Origin: Acetobacterium wieringae
GTDB taxonomy: Bacteria > Bacillota > Clostridia > Eubacteriales > Eubacteriaceae
DNA: 64,000 nt
NCBI RefSeq assembly: GCF_026646375.1
Contig: NZ_JAIPPU010000001.1
Span: 248,001-312,000 of the forward strand
Direction of reading: 5' to 3'
Both the position numbers and the translations under genes were made by a program. The notes beneath the pieces are model-generated. The model was not told the origin of the DNA, searched no databases, and saw only the letters and a program-made list of their open reading frames with translations. This document shows, piece after piece, positions 36,168-44,355 of the stretch (position 1 is its first letter; each line of letters opens with the position of its first letter).

Positions 36168-37132
36168 TATGAACGGCCTCGTCGGGCCTTGAGAATACGA
36201 ATGTCTTCCCCCAGAAAGGGAATGGTTTTAAAATGGCCGCAGATTCGGGAGGAAAGTCGTTCGTCATAAAGTTCCTTGATTTTTAGAACCGTCAAATTAC
36301 TGGAAATGATCATCTTTTTTTCGGCATTGAGGCGACTGTCGATCACTTCGTAGAGCTGTTTTTGACTATATTCTGAAGAAAACTCAGCCCCTAAATCATC
36401 AATAATCAAAAGATCACAGAGCAGCAGAGGTTCATAAATCTCAGTGGAGGTTTTCTTTTCCCGGAACAGTTGATCCTGAATGCTGGCGACCAGATGGGCG
36501 GCGGTGACGTAGACAATCCCGTAGCCTTTTTCGGTGAGTTTATTAACGATACAATTGGACATAAAGGTTTTGCCGACTCCAGGGGGACCGGTGAAAAGCA
36601 GCTGGTCTTCGATGGTTTCAAAATTTTGACAATATTTTAACATATTCTGCTTAATGCTAAGCGCGTTACTACGATGACTGGCTGATCCGGAACCAATCGG
36701 CTGTTCGGAATAATAGTCCGGGTTAAAGCTCTCAAAGGTTTCCCGTTGAGCCCGGGTTTTTAAATCATAACTGGAAAAACTGAGCTCGGCCAGACATTGA
36801 TTCAGACAGGCACAGATTCCCTCAGGGAGAATTCCAGTGTCTTGACAAAGCGAACAATAATAAGAGTGGGTCAGCAGAGCGGCCTTTGCTCCGGCCAAGT
36901 CTTTTTTTTTGTCTTCAAGCGCACTCATCTGCTGGCGGATAGCCGTGGTTTTATTGACTTCTTTAGCGATGGTGGCTCGGGTCAGGGCGACCCCCAAGCG
37001 GTTGATTTCATTGTCCAGTTCAGAAAGCTCGGGAATCTGGTTATATAGGATGGCTTTTTTCTGTCGTTGTTTGAATTGGTAGGCTTGCTGCTTTTCTTGC
37101 AGCAGGGCAAAGGCTTCATTATATGTCTTCAT
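36167..37132 (-). CDS. DnaC/DnaI-like replicative helicase loader (AAA+ ATPase)
   Basis: 321 residues. Coiled N-terminus, a zinc-type Cys motif (CSLCQDTGILPEGICACLNQC, about residues 93-113), then AAA+ with Walker A GPPGVGKT and Walker B LLIIDDLG and an arginine-finger region DERLSSRI. This is the DnaC/DnaI class that loads DnaB-type helicase. It overlaps the DnaD-like gene upstream by 14 bases, forming the usual primosome pair. A mobile-element IstB is less likely because of the Zn motif and partner. Confidence 0.88.
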   Translation of the reverse strand: MKTYNEAFALLQEKQQAYQFKQRQKKAILYNQIPELSELDNEINRLGVALTRATIAKEVNKTTAIRQQMSALEDKKKDLAGAKAALLTHSYYCSLCQDTGILPEGICACLNQCLAELSFSSYDLKTRAQRETFESFNPDYYSEQPIGSGSASHRSNALSIKQNMLKYCQNFETIEDQLLFTGPPGVGKTFMSNCIVNKLTEKGYGIVYVTAAHLVASIQDQLFREKKTSTEIYEPLLLCDLLIIDDLGAEFSSEYSQKQLYEVIDSRLNAEKKMIISSNLTVLKIKELYDERLSSRICGHFKTIPFLGEDIRILKARRGRS

Positions 37133-38147
37133 TGTTTATCTCCAGTTCCGGCCATAAATCTTCGGCATAGTCAACTTCCATATCCAGATAAGCCTGTTTT
37201 CGGGCATCACTCATCGGTTCAAGGGACTCTTTATGAGTAACTTTTGGTTTTGGCTTGTCATTTTTTATATCATCCAAGGTTTTAAAGCCTTGTTCGTGCC
37301 AATTCTTCAGAATACCGTCAATATATTTCATATTGGGTTTGTTGGTTCGGGATAAAGCCTGGACAATGATCTCCATTGAAAAACCATAGTCATTAAACCA
37401 GGTATCCATCATCTGTCGTTCAGAAACCATCGGATTTCGTTGGATACCCAGATATTTAAATATCTGATAATAGGCCGTTCGTTGATGTGCTGAGTTTTTG
37501 ATATAGGCTTCGGCTTCGATATGATCACGAACCTCAGCAGCATAAAAACTTCGTGCTACGGTTTCCAGATAGGAGACGACTTGAGTCGGGGTAAAGGTGC
37601 GATCTTTTTTATTGATCATGTTAATGGAATATTCGACAATCAGAATCACCGCTTCTGGAGTAAAATTGTATTCATCCAGCCAGCGTTTAAACAGCAGCGT
37701 TTCTTTTTTGGTGATCGTCCGGCTTTCATACATATCCTGGATGGTGGTATACATCCGTTGAATCCGGTCTTCTAAGCTATTGGAAGACTGGCTGTTTTTA
37801 GGTACAGTCGTCTCGGGAATCGCCTCATTTTTATAAAGAATGGTACCTGTGATATTATAAAAACGAACCAGGGCATCCCGGGTTCCGGTGTATTCAATGG
37901 CAATGATTTTTTCAGCTGCCCAGTAGTCCCAGGCTTTTTTAACATCGGTTTCCAAAAGATTTAGATCTTTGGCAATATCTTCGTTGCTGATGGGGGTCAG
38001 GCCCTGATTAAAGCATCGCTTTAAGCCGTAAAGATAGACCTTCACGTAGTCTCCTCGGGCTGTTGGCATATAATGATTAATAAAAATATTTTCGATGGGG
38101 GTCACACCCAAGTCATCATGGCTGGAAACTAATTCAAAACGATTCAT
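37119..38147 (-). CDS. DnaD-domain primosomal protein
   Basis: 342 residues. Winged-helix N-domain (about 25-105, with ISNEDIAKDLNLLETDVKKAW) and DnaB_2/DnaD-like C-domains (about 150-310; the second ends with YIDGILKNWHEQGFKTL, a DnaD hallmark). It probably remodels origin DNA and helps load the helicase with the overlapping DnaC-like ATPase. Located 2.4 kb from the DnaA-box cluster. Confidence 0.88.
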   Translation of the reverse strand: MNRFELVSSHDDLGVTPIENIFINHYMPTARGDYVKVYLYGLKRCFNQGLTPISNEDIAKDLNLLETDVKKAWDYWAAEKIIAIEYTGTRDALVRFYNITGTILYKNEAIPETTVPKNSQSSNSLEDRIQRMYTTIQDMYESRTITKKETLLFKRWLDEYNFTPEAVILIVEYSINMINKKDRTFTPTQVVSYLETVARSFYAAEVRDHIEAEAYIKNSAHQRTAYYQIFKYLGIQRNPMVSERQMMDTWFNDYGFSMEIIVQALSRTNKPNMKYIDGILKNWHEQGFKTLDDIKNDKPKPKVTHKESLEPMSDARKQAYLDMEVDYAEDLWPELEINNEDI

Positions 38148-38349
38148 TTTCTACCTCAAGTTGTGGATTAATATACTTTCTCATGACTAAAAATCTTTAG
38201 TTTTGATAAATAGTATGTTAAGCTATTATATCACATTGATAATAATTTGTGAGGAATTCCTGTTTTCATTAAGCAGGGAAAAGAATTCTTAAAGAGTATA
38301 AGAAAAACGGCTCTGTTGATAAAAAAACGGCATAAAATCGAGAGTTTTC

Positions 38350-38377
38350 TTGATAAAACTGAAACTTATGATATAAT
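38350..38377 (+). promoter_or_regulatory. sigma-A promoter of murA
   Basis: TTGATA (38350-38355), 16-base spacer, TATAAT (38372-38377), about 45 bases before the murA start. Confidence 0.75.
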
Positions 38378-38422
38378 AACCAATTGGATATTGCATATAC
38401 ATTTGCACTGAAAGGAATAAAT

Positions 38423-39700
38423 ATGGATGCTTTTATTATAGAAGGAGGTAACCCCCTACAAGGTGAGGTTGCGATCTCCGGGGCAAAAAATGCTGTGCTG
38501 GGGATTATTCCGGCAGCAGTACTGTGTGCCTGCTCAAGTAAAATAGATAATGTTCCCGATATTAAAGATGTTAACAAGATGATTGTTATTTTGGAAAAAC
38601 TGGGAGCTGAAATATATAGAGAAAAAGATACCCTAATCATTAATACTGAAAAATCGATCTCCTATGATGTGTCAGACTATGAAGAAGAAACCGGCCAGAT
38701 GCGAGCTTCTTATTATCTGCTGGGAGCGCTGCTGGGACGATATCGTAAAGCGATTGTGCCATTGCCCGGCGGTTGCAACATCGGGGATCGCCCCATTGAC
38801 CAGCATATCAAAGGCTTTCAGGCTTTAGGCGCAACCGTGGTGATAGAACATGGCCAGGTAAAAATGGAAGCGCCGGAACTCAAAGGAGCGCATATTTTTC
38901 TTGATGTCGTCAGTGTTGGCGCTACCATCAATATTATGTTGGCGGCAGTTCGTGCTGATGGCAAGACAATTATAGAAAATGCTGCCAAAGAACCCCACAT
39001 CGTTGATGTGGCTAACTTTTTGAATTTGATGGGAGCAAACATCAAGGGGGCGGGAACAGATGTCATTAAGATTGTCGGCGTTGAAGAAATGCACGGCTGC
39101 GAGTATTCGGTGATCCCGGATCAGATTACTACTGGTACCTACATGATGGCCGCAGCAGCCACCGAAGGGGATATCTTAATTAAAAATGTCATTCCCAAGC
39201 ATATGGAGGCGATTACGGCTAAGCTCAGCGAAATGGGGGTCGTCGTTCTGGAAGAGGATGACGGAATTCGGGTTATCGGAAAACATCCATTAAAGGCAGT
39301 TAACGTTAAGACCATGCCTTATCCGGGTTTTCCCACCGATCTACAACAACCGATGGCGGTATTAATGACCATTGCCCAGGGAACCAGCACGATCACAGAG
39401 AGTATTTTTGAAAGCCGGTTTAAATATGTAGATGAATTACGACGGATGGGTGCCAATATTTCCATCAATAGTCGAACCGCCAGTATTACCGGGGTCAAGT
39501 CCTTATCAGCTACCAAAATCCGAACCACGGATCTGCGAGCCGGGGCGGCCATGGTAATTGCAGGGTTAATTGCTGATGGTGAAACAAAGATCACTGAAAT
39601 TGTTCATATTGACCGGGGTTATGAAAACCTTCAGGAAAATCTGCGAAATCTCGGGGCAGTAATTCGTCGAGTTTCCGAGAAAGATCCTGCATGTCTTTAG
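38423..39700 (+). CDS. murA: UDP-N-acetylglucosamine 1-carboxyvinyltransferase
   Basis: 425 residues from ATG 38423 (AAAGGA ahead, family-typical start MDAFIIEGGNPL). First committed enzyme of peptidoglycan synthesis. Substrate residues KN in SGAKNAVLG, and the usual DLRAGAAMVIAGL and GY-ENLQENLRNLGA segments at the C-terminus. The PEP-site position, normally Cys in the loop after PLPGGC, reads LPGGCNIGDRP; this GC is part of the general family loop. The fosfomycin-binding Cys would be expected near residue 116-117 and lies in a region I could not align exactly. Confidence 0.93.
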   Translation: MDAFIIEGGNPLQGEVAISGAKNAVLGIIPAAVLCACSSKIDNVPDIKDVNKMIVILEKLGAEIYREKDTLIINTEKSISYDVSDYEEETGQMRASYYLLGALLGRYRKAIVPLPGGCNIGDRPIDQHIKGFQALGATVVIEHGQVKMEAPELKGAHIFLDVVSVGATINIMLAAVRADGKTIIENAAKEPHIVDVANFLNLMGANIKGAGTDVIKIVGVEEMHGCEYSVIPDQITTGTYMMAAAATEGDILIKNVIPKHMEAITAKLSEMGVVVLEEDDGIRVIGKHPLKAVNVKTMPYPGFPTDLQQPMAVLMTIAQGTSTITESIFESRFKYVDELRRMGANISINSRTASITGVKSLSATKIRTTDLRAGAAMVIAGLIADGETKITEIVHIDRGYENLQENLRNLGAVIRRVSEKDPACL

Positions 39701-39863
39701 CGGGTATTAGCGGCAGATAGGATGACTATCTTAAATCCCGTAAAGTTAGGTTAAGTCAGGTTTAAGCATCATTCGCTAGGATAATCCTAACAATTCAGCT
39801 GGTCCTTGGCGCATTTAAATGGAATAATTTTACAAGATATTAAAATGAACAAGGGAGCAAGGA

Positions 39864-40652
39864 TTGAAATTTTGCAGTTTATATAGTGGAAGTTCAGGAA
39901 ATAGTTTATTTGTCTCAAACAACAGCACAAAAATACTCATCGATGCTGGCCTCAGCGGAAAACGAATCCAGAGTGCCATGGATGCCATTGAAGAAGACCC
40001 CCGGGAAATTGGTGGTATCATGGTGACCCATGAACATAGTGATCATATTCATGGGGTTGGGGTGTTGTCACGGCGTTTTGACCTGCCGATTTATGCCAAT
40101 GAAAAAACTTGGGCAGCAATGAAAAAGGACTTGGGAAAAATTGCCGAGCATAATGTAAAGATCTTTGATTTTGAAGAGCCTTTTATTGTTCAGGATCTCC
40201 AAATTGAAGCGTTTAAAACATCTCATGATGCAGCGGATTCAGCCGGTTTTGTCGTATCTGACGGCAAAAGCCGGTTGGGAATCGCCACCGACTCGGGGAT
40301 TATTACGCCAGAAATGCGCAGCGCGTTATGCGGCTGTGATCTGGTCGTGCTGGAGTCGAATCATGATGTTTCAATGCTGGAAGCCGGATCGTATCCATTT
40401 TACCTTAAACAGCGGATAAAAAGTGATTTTGGCCATCTGTCCAATGAAACTGCCGGAGATCTGGCGTTGGCACTGGTACAGGAAGGTACCCGGCAACTGG
40501 TGCTGGCCCACCTTAGTCAGGAAAATAACTATCCATTGTTGGCCTATGAAACCACAGCCCGGATTCTTACTGGTTCCGGTGTGGTATTGGATGGAGATGT
40601 GAAGCTTTCAGTGGCAAAGCGAAGCTGTGTGAGTGAGGCAATTAATCTATAA
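39864..40652 (+). CDS. MBL-fold metallo-hydrolase, WalJ/YycJ type
   Basis: 262 residues, TTG start after GGGAGCAAGG. Metallo-beta-lactamase fold with the metal motif THEHSDH, then VLESNHD and a late HLSQENN. The N-terminus CSLYSGSSGNSLFV is characteristic of YycJ/WalJ, linked in Bacillus to cell-wall and DNA-repair functions. It sits directly before htrA, the same order as at the Bacillus walRK locus, but no walRK is in view. Confidence 0.9.
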   Translation: MKFCSLYSGSSGNSLFVSNNSTKILIDAGLSGKRIQSAMDAIEEDPREIGGIMVTHEHSDHIHGVGVLSRRFDLPIYANEKTWAAMKKDLGKIAEHNVKIFDFEEPFIVQDLQIEAFKTSHDAADSAGFVVSDGKSRLGIATDSGIITPEMRSALCGCDLVVLESNHDVSMLEAGSYPFYLKQRIKSDFGHLSNETAGDLALALVQEGTRQLVLAHLSQENNYPLLAYETTARILTGSGVVLDGDVKLSVAKRSCVSEAINL

Positions 40653-40681
40653 CGAACTTCAACTAAGATTGAGGTGAAACG

Positions 40682-41785
40682 ATGAACGACGATCTGAAAA
40701 AAGAAAAAAAACCGAACTCCCTGATCATCGGCATGATCGGAGCCATTATTGGTGGCGTAATTGTTGGGGTGCTGCTTCTAGGTGTCAACTTTTTTTTCGA
40801 CAATAATAGTGTGATCCAAGGCGCCAAGAACGAGATTATAGTCAACCAGGGTTCGGCGGACACGGTAGTCGAAGCTATCGCCCAAACCGTGCCACCATCA
40901 GTGGTGGGGATTGAAACAACCGGAGTGTCTATGACTGTTTATGGACCGCAGGAGGCGAGTGGTGTTGGTTCTGGATTCATCCTAACCAGTGATGGGTATA
41001 TTGCTACCAACCAGCATGTGGCCTCTGATGATGTATCTGCGTTAAAGGTTTCGCTGGCAGATGGGAATACCTATGATGCCAAACTGGTCTGGTCGGATGC
41101 GACGCTGGATATGGCCATTATCAAAATTGATGCCAAGGATTTGCCGGTGTTGGAATTGGGAGATTCGGATAATGTGGTTGTTGGAGAACTGGCAGTAGCG
41201 GTTGGAAATCCGATGGGACTAAATTTTGAGCGAACCGTCACGGCGGGAATCATATCTGCACTGAATCGGAGCATTCCATTGGAAAATGGGCTGGCAGAAG
41301 ATCTGATCCAAACCGATGCGTCAATTAATTCAGGAAATAGTGGGGGCCCGTTAGTTAACAAAAACGGTGAGGTAATTGGGATTAATACCTATAAACTAAC
41401 CACTGGGGAAGGAATGGGCTTTGCTATTCCAATCAATATTTTAAAACCGATTCTCAATGAAATTGTTTCAACTGGCAAATTTGATTCCACTGTGATGGGT
41501 ATTACCGCCTATGATCGGGCTATTGCTGATTACTATCTGACTGACAGTGATGTCAATTTTAACGAGGGGATCTATATTGCTTCGGTACAACAAGGTGGTG
41601 GGGCTGCCAATGCAGGCTTGGCTGCGGGGGACATCATTAAAGAGATTAATGGCGTCAAAACCAATACCATGCTGAAAATGAAAGAAATTCTCTATGCAGT
41701 TAATGCTGGGGAAAAGGTCAGTGTGACCTTTGAACGGAATGGGCAAAGTCAGACAAAAGATGTGGTTGTGACGGCGGGGCAGTAA
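40682..41785 (+). CDS. HtrA/DegP-like membrane-anchored serine protease with PDZ domain
   Basis: 367 residues. One N-terminal membrane helix (about 15-38), then a trypsin-like S1C domain with His in ATNQHVAS, Asp in LDMAII and Ser in GNSGGPL, and a C-terminal PDZ domain. Acts outside the membrane on damaged proteins. AGGTGAAACG ribosome site. Follows the YycJ gene by 29 bases, likely one operon. Confidence 0.92.
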   Translation: MNDDLKKEKKPNSLIIGMIGAIIGGVIVGVLLLGVNFFFDNNSVIQGAKNEIIVNQGSADTVVEAIAQTVPPSVVGIETTGVSMTVYGPQEASGVGSGFILTSDGYIATNQHVASDDVSALKVSLADGNTYDAKLVWSDATLDMAIIKIDAKDLPVLELGDSDNVVVGELAVAVGNPMGLNFERTVTAGIISALNRSIPLENGLAEDLIQTDASINSGNSGGPLVNKNGEVIGINTYKLTTGEGMGFAIPINILKPILNEIVSTGKFDSTVMGITAYDRAIADYYLTDSDVNFNEGIYIASVQQGGGAANAGLAAGDIIKEINGVKTNTMLKMKEILYAVNAGEKVSVTFERNGQSQTKDVVVTAGQ

Positions 41786-41824
41786 AGTGAAAACCGTTTG
41801 TATTGAAAATTTATGAAAATCACA

Positions 41825-41853
41825 TTGACAGTGGATTTTTATGGTGTTATAAT
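41825..41853 (+). promoter_or_regulatory. consensus sigma-A promoter of the first amt-glnK operon
   Basis: TTGACA, 17-base spacer, TATAAT: a perfect consensus. It is about 370 bases before amt, leaving a long leader with two terminators. Confidence 0.9.
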
Positions 41854-41875
41854 CAAAAACATCTTAAGGGTAAGC

Positions 41876-41974
41876 TTAATAGAAGTCAAAGAAGACCGAG
41901 CTATTAAATTGATACCTGGGATTTAAGGCGCTTATCAAAGGTGATAACAGAAGTTTCTGTTATCACCTTTTTTT
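41876..41974 (+). promoter_or_regulatory. ANTAR-like two-hairpin antiterminator plus terminator, amt1 leader module 1
   Basis: First hairpin: TTAATAG (41876) pairs with CTATTAA (41901), inside it GTC-AAAGAA-GAC. Second hairpin: TTATC-AAAGGT-GATAA (41932-41947). Both six-base loops have A1 and G4. The second overlaps the 5' arm of a strong terminator (AAAGGTGATAACAGA with its complement, 41937-41970, then U7). The two shapes cannot form together, as in antitermination by EutV/NasR-like ANTAR proteins. Confidence 0.8.
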
Positions 41975-41997
41975 CTTGCTTAAGTAGTTGAATTAAT

Positions 41998-42042
41998 TTA
42001 TCAAGGACGATAACAGTCATGAATGTTATCGTCTTTTATTTG
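41998..42042 (+). promoter_or_regulatory. ANTAR-like hairpin plus terminator, amt1 leader module 2
   Basis: TTATC-AAGGAC-GATAA (41998-42013; loop A1, G4) overlaps a ten-base-pair terminator stem GACGATAACA/TGTTATCGTC (42006-42033) with a U-rich tail. No first hairpin is seen before it. Compared with the amt2 leader a stretch of about 25 bases seems to be missing there. Confidence 0.7.
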
Positions 42043-42224
42043 AAGAGATTGTCTCTGACTATCATTTGAATGCGCATACGAGAGTGGATTGCCAGTGTAA
42101 TAAGAACATTAGGCGAATACTTAAATGACTGAAATTATAAATTGCATAAGAAGATGGCTTTATAGAAAAGATTGTCATAATAAAATGATCGAATCAAAAT
42201 TATTTAAGAAAAGAGGAAGTTAAT

Positions 42225-43478
42225 ATGATTAATTCTGGTGATGTCGCATTTGTTCTGATTGGTTCAATGCTGGTATTCTTTATGACGCCCGGTCTGGGAT
42301 TATTTTATGGTGGGATGGTTCGTCGAAAAAACGTCATTAATACGTTAATGTCGGTATTGTTTTGTTGCGGACTGGCGACTGTTATGTGGTTTGCCATCGG
42401 CTATTCAATCTCATTTGGAGAAGATGTTGGTGGACTGGGTGTTATCGGAAATCTGAGTAATGCTTTTTTTAGCGGGGTCAGTGCCACCGAAGCCGGACCT
42501 TATGCGGCCAATATACCAGGTGCTTTGTTTGCTATTTTTCAGCTGATGTTTTGTATTATTACACCAGCTATTCTGGTAGGAGCCTTAGAAGGCCGGATGA
42601 AATTTTCTGCAATGTTTGTATTTATTGCGATATGGTTATTATTGGTCTATTACCCATTGGCCCATATGGTTTGGGGCTTAGGCGGTTTTATCGCTGGATT
42701 GGGAGCTGTCGATTTTGCTGGCGGAAATGTTATCCACATCAGTTCCGGAGTATCGGGTTTGATTGCCTGTATCATTCTTGGCAAACGAAAAGGCTATGGT
42801 ATTCTAGCGTACCATCCGCATAATATTCCAATGGTTTTCACCGGTGGTGCGATTCTTTGGGTCGGTTGGTTCGCTTTCAATGGGGCATCAGCGCTGGCGG
42901 CGAATGGACTGGCGGTTCAGGCGATGGGCAATACAATGATCGCATCAGCTGCTGCTATGCTAAGCTGGATGGTGATGGAATCGATTCTTTATAAAAAAGT
43001 GACGGTTCTGGGGGCGGTGACAGGTGCAGTAATCGGATTGGTGGCAATTACCCCAGGTTCCGGATATGTACCATTTAGTGCGGCCTTAGTGATTGGTGCC
43101 TTGGTTAGTCCAATTTGCTTATTCTTTATGACAAAGATCAAACAGAAGTTTGGCTACGATGATTCGCTGGATGCCTTTGGTTGCCATGGAATCGGTGGAA
43201 TCTGGGGTGGTATAGCGACTGGTCTGTTTGCTCAGTCAGCCATCAATCCGGTTGCGCAGTGGGACGGATTGTTTTTCGGTGCCACCCAATTATTTGTGGC
43301 ACAATTGATGGCTGTAGGTATTTCTGTCATCTACTCAGCCGTGATGACTGCAGTCATAATGCTCGTTCTTAAAAAAGTCATGAACATCCGTGTTTCGCCG
43401 GAGGCTGAAGCATTGGGTTTGGATATCAGCGAACACAGCGAACAAGGTTACCCGGCTTTCTCAGGAATAGATCAATAA
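42225..43478 (+). CDS. amt: ammonium transporter (first copy)
   Basis: 417 residues, eleven membrane helices. Amt/MEP/Rh motifs include MVRRKNVINT, the twin-His pore region in ISSGVSGL, YHPHNIPM and DAFGCHGIGGIWG. AAGAGGAAG ahead of ATG. It is followed 69 bases later by a PII gene that should block the channel when nitrogen is plentiful. The long upstream leader has two terminators that an antiterminator may override. Confidence 0.95.
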   Translation: MINSGDVAFVLIGSMLVFFMTPGLGLFYGGMVRRKNVINTLMSVLFCCGLATVMWFAIGYSISFGEDVGGLGVIGNLSNAFFSGVSATEAGPYAANIPGALFAIFQLMFCIITPAILVGALEGRMKFSAMFVFIAIWLLLVYYPLAHMVWGLGGFIAGLGAVDFAGGNVIHISSGVSGLIACIILGKRKGYGILAYHPHNIPMVFTGGAILWVGWFAFNGASALAANGLAVQAMGNTMIASAAAMLSWMVMESILYKKVTVLGAVTGAVIGLVAITPGSGYVPFSAALVIGALVSPICLFFMTKIKQKFGYDDSLDAFGCHGIGGIWGGIATGLFAQSAINPVAQWDGLFFGATQLFVAQLMAVGISVIYSAVMTAVIMLVLKKVMNIRVSPEAEALGLDISEHSEQGYPAFSGIDQ

Positions 43479-43547
43479 TAGGATAGTGAAATACGATTGG
43501 GGAGCTACAAGAGTATGACTTCTCAGTCAGAAAAGAAAGGAAAACGT

Positions 43548-43886
43548 ATGAAACTGATTGAAGCAATTATCCGTCCGGAAAAGTTGGAACCGTTAAAGGA
43601 TGCCTTTTTAGAAGCAAAAATTAATGGAATGAATATCCGGCAGATTCTCGGATGCGGGAATCAATACGGCTGGGTGGCCCATAATCGGGGAACCTCAGTG
43701 ATGATGAATATGATTCCTAAAATCGAAATAAAGATTGTGGTAGCCGATGATAAGGTTGAAGAAATTGTAAAATTAATTATGGATATTGTCCGAACGGGTG
43801 AAATTGGTGATGGTAAAATTTTTATCAAACCAGTGGAAGAGTGCATTCGGATCAGAACTGGCGAGCGCGGCGACATTGCACTTTAA
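43548..43886 (+). CDS. glnK: PII signal protein GlnK (first copy), T-loop without the usual Tyr
   Basis: 112 residues from ATG 43548 (GAAAGGAAAAC ahead). PII fold: IRPEKLEPLKDAF, B-loop TGEIGDGKIFI and C-loop RIRTGERGDIAL. The T-loop reads YGWVAHNRGTSVMMN in place of the common YRGAEY, so the uridylylation Tyr is not at its usual place. It presumably acts by binding effector nucleotides and 2-oxoglutarate and by plugging Amt. Only about nine residues differ from the second copy (45666-46004). Confidence 0.95.
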   Translation: MKLIEAIIRPEKLEPLKDAFLEAKINGMNIRQILGCGNQYGWVAHNRGTSVMMNMIPKIEIKIVVADDKVEEIVKLIMDIVRTGEIGDGKIFIKPVEECIRIRTGERGDIAL

Positions 43887-43903
43887 AGTTAAGGAAGCGA
43901 ACT

Positions 43904-43943
43904 AAGGCGATTATATTTAAATATAGTCGTCTTTTTTTTATTT
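43904..43943 (+). terminator. intrinsic terminator of the first amt-glnK operon
   Basis: AGGCGATTATATTT pairs with AAATATAGTCGTCT, followed by TTTTTTATTTT. Confidence 0.85.
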
Positions 43944-43982
43944 TAAATAACTGACAGGTTAGTGATTCTTAAAATTCTAGGA

Positions 43983-44011
43983 TTGACTCACGGGTTGAGT
44001 AATGCTATAAT
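43983..44011 (+). promoter_or_regulatory. sigma-A promoter of the second amt-glnK operon
   Basis: TTGACT, 17-base spacer, TATAAT, about 345 bases before amt2. Confidence 0.85.
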
Positions 44012-44087
44012 TCGATTTGCTGAGCCGGAAAAGGGTCAGCTAAAATTAAATAGTAGCATCAACCTTAAATAATAGCGAAAAGGTTCA

Positions 44088-44183
44088 GTCGATTGTCAAT
44101 GAGGAGAATCGACCCAGTAATGAACCGGATCTGAATTGCGATGATCAAAGACGATAACAGTTTTTTTGTTGTTGTCTTTTTTT
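44088..44183 (+). promoter_or_regulatory. ANTAR-like two-hairpin antiterminator plus terminator, amt2 leader module 1
   Basis: First hairpin: GTCGATT-G-TC-AATGAG-GA-G-AATCGAC (44088-44113). Second: TGATC-AAAGAC-GATAA (44142-44157). Both loops have A1 and G4. The second overlaps the 13-base-pair terminator stem (44147-44159 with 44167-44179) followed by a U-run. Same plan as in the amt1 leader though the lower stem sequence is different. Confidence 0.8.
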
Positions 44184-44195
44184 GCGTTGAGCGCC

Positions 44196-44245
44196 TGAAT
44201 TACTGATTCATCAGATAATTCAATCAACTTATCAAAGGCGATAAG
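44196..44245 (+). promoter_or_regulatory. ANTAR-like hairpin pair without terminator, amt2 leader module 2 (degenerate)
   Basis: First hairpin TGAATTA-CTG-ATTCAT-CAG-A-TAATTCA (loop A1 but C4). Second CTTATC-AAAGGC-GATAAG (44228-44245; loop A1, G4). No U-run terminator overlaps it, so this module is probably a decayed copy. Confidence 0.55.
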
Positions 44246-44355
44246 CATAGCGGCCGGCCATAAACGCGGGTTTTAAAGTGGGTTGATCAGATAATCACTG
44301 AACCCTAATCAGTGATAGGCATAAATAACAAAAAAAGTGAATTACGGAGGAAATT

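Noticed and set aside
36167-37132. IstB-type transposon helper
   Set aside because: Zinc motif and overlap with a DnaD-like gene indicate the chromosomal helicase loader; no istA nearby.
41786-42224. Glutamine riboswitch (glnA-type) before amt
   Set aside because: The conserved purine-rich core of that class is not seen; hairpins fit ANTAR-like antitermination better.
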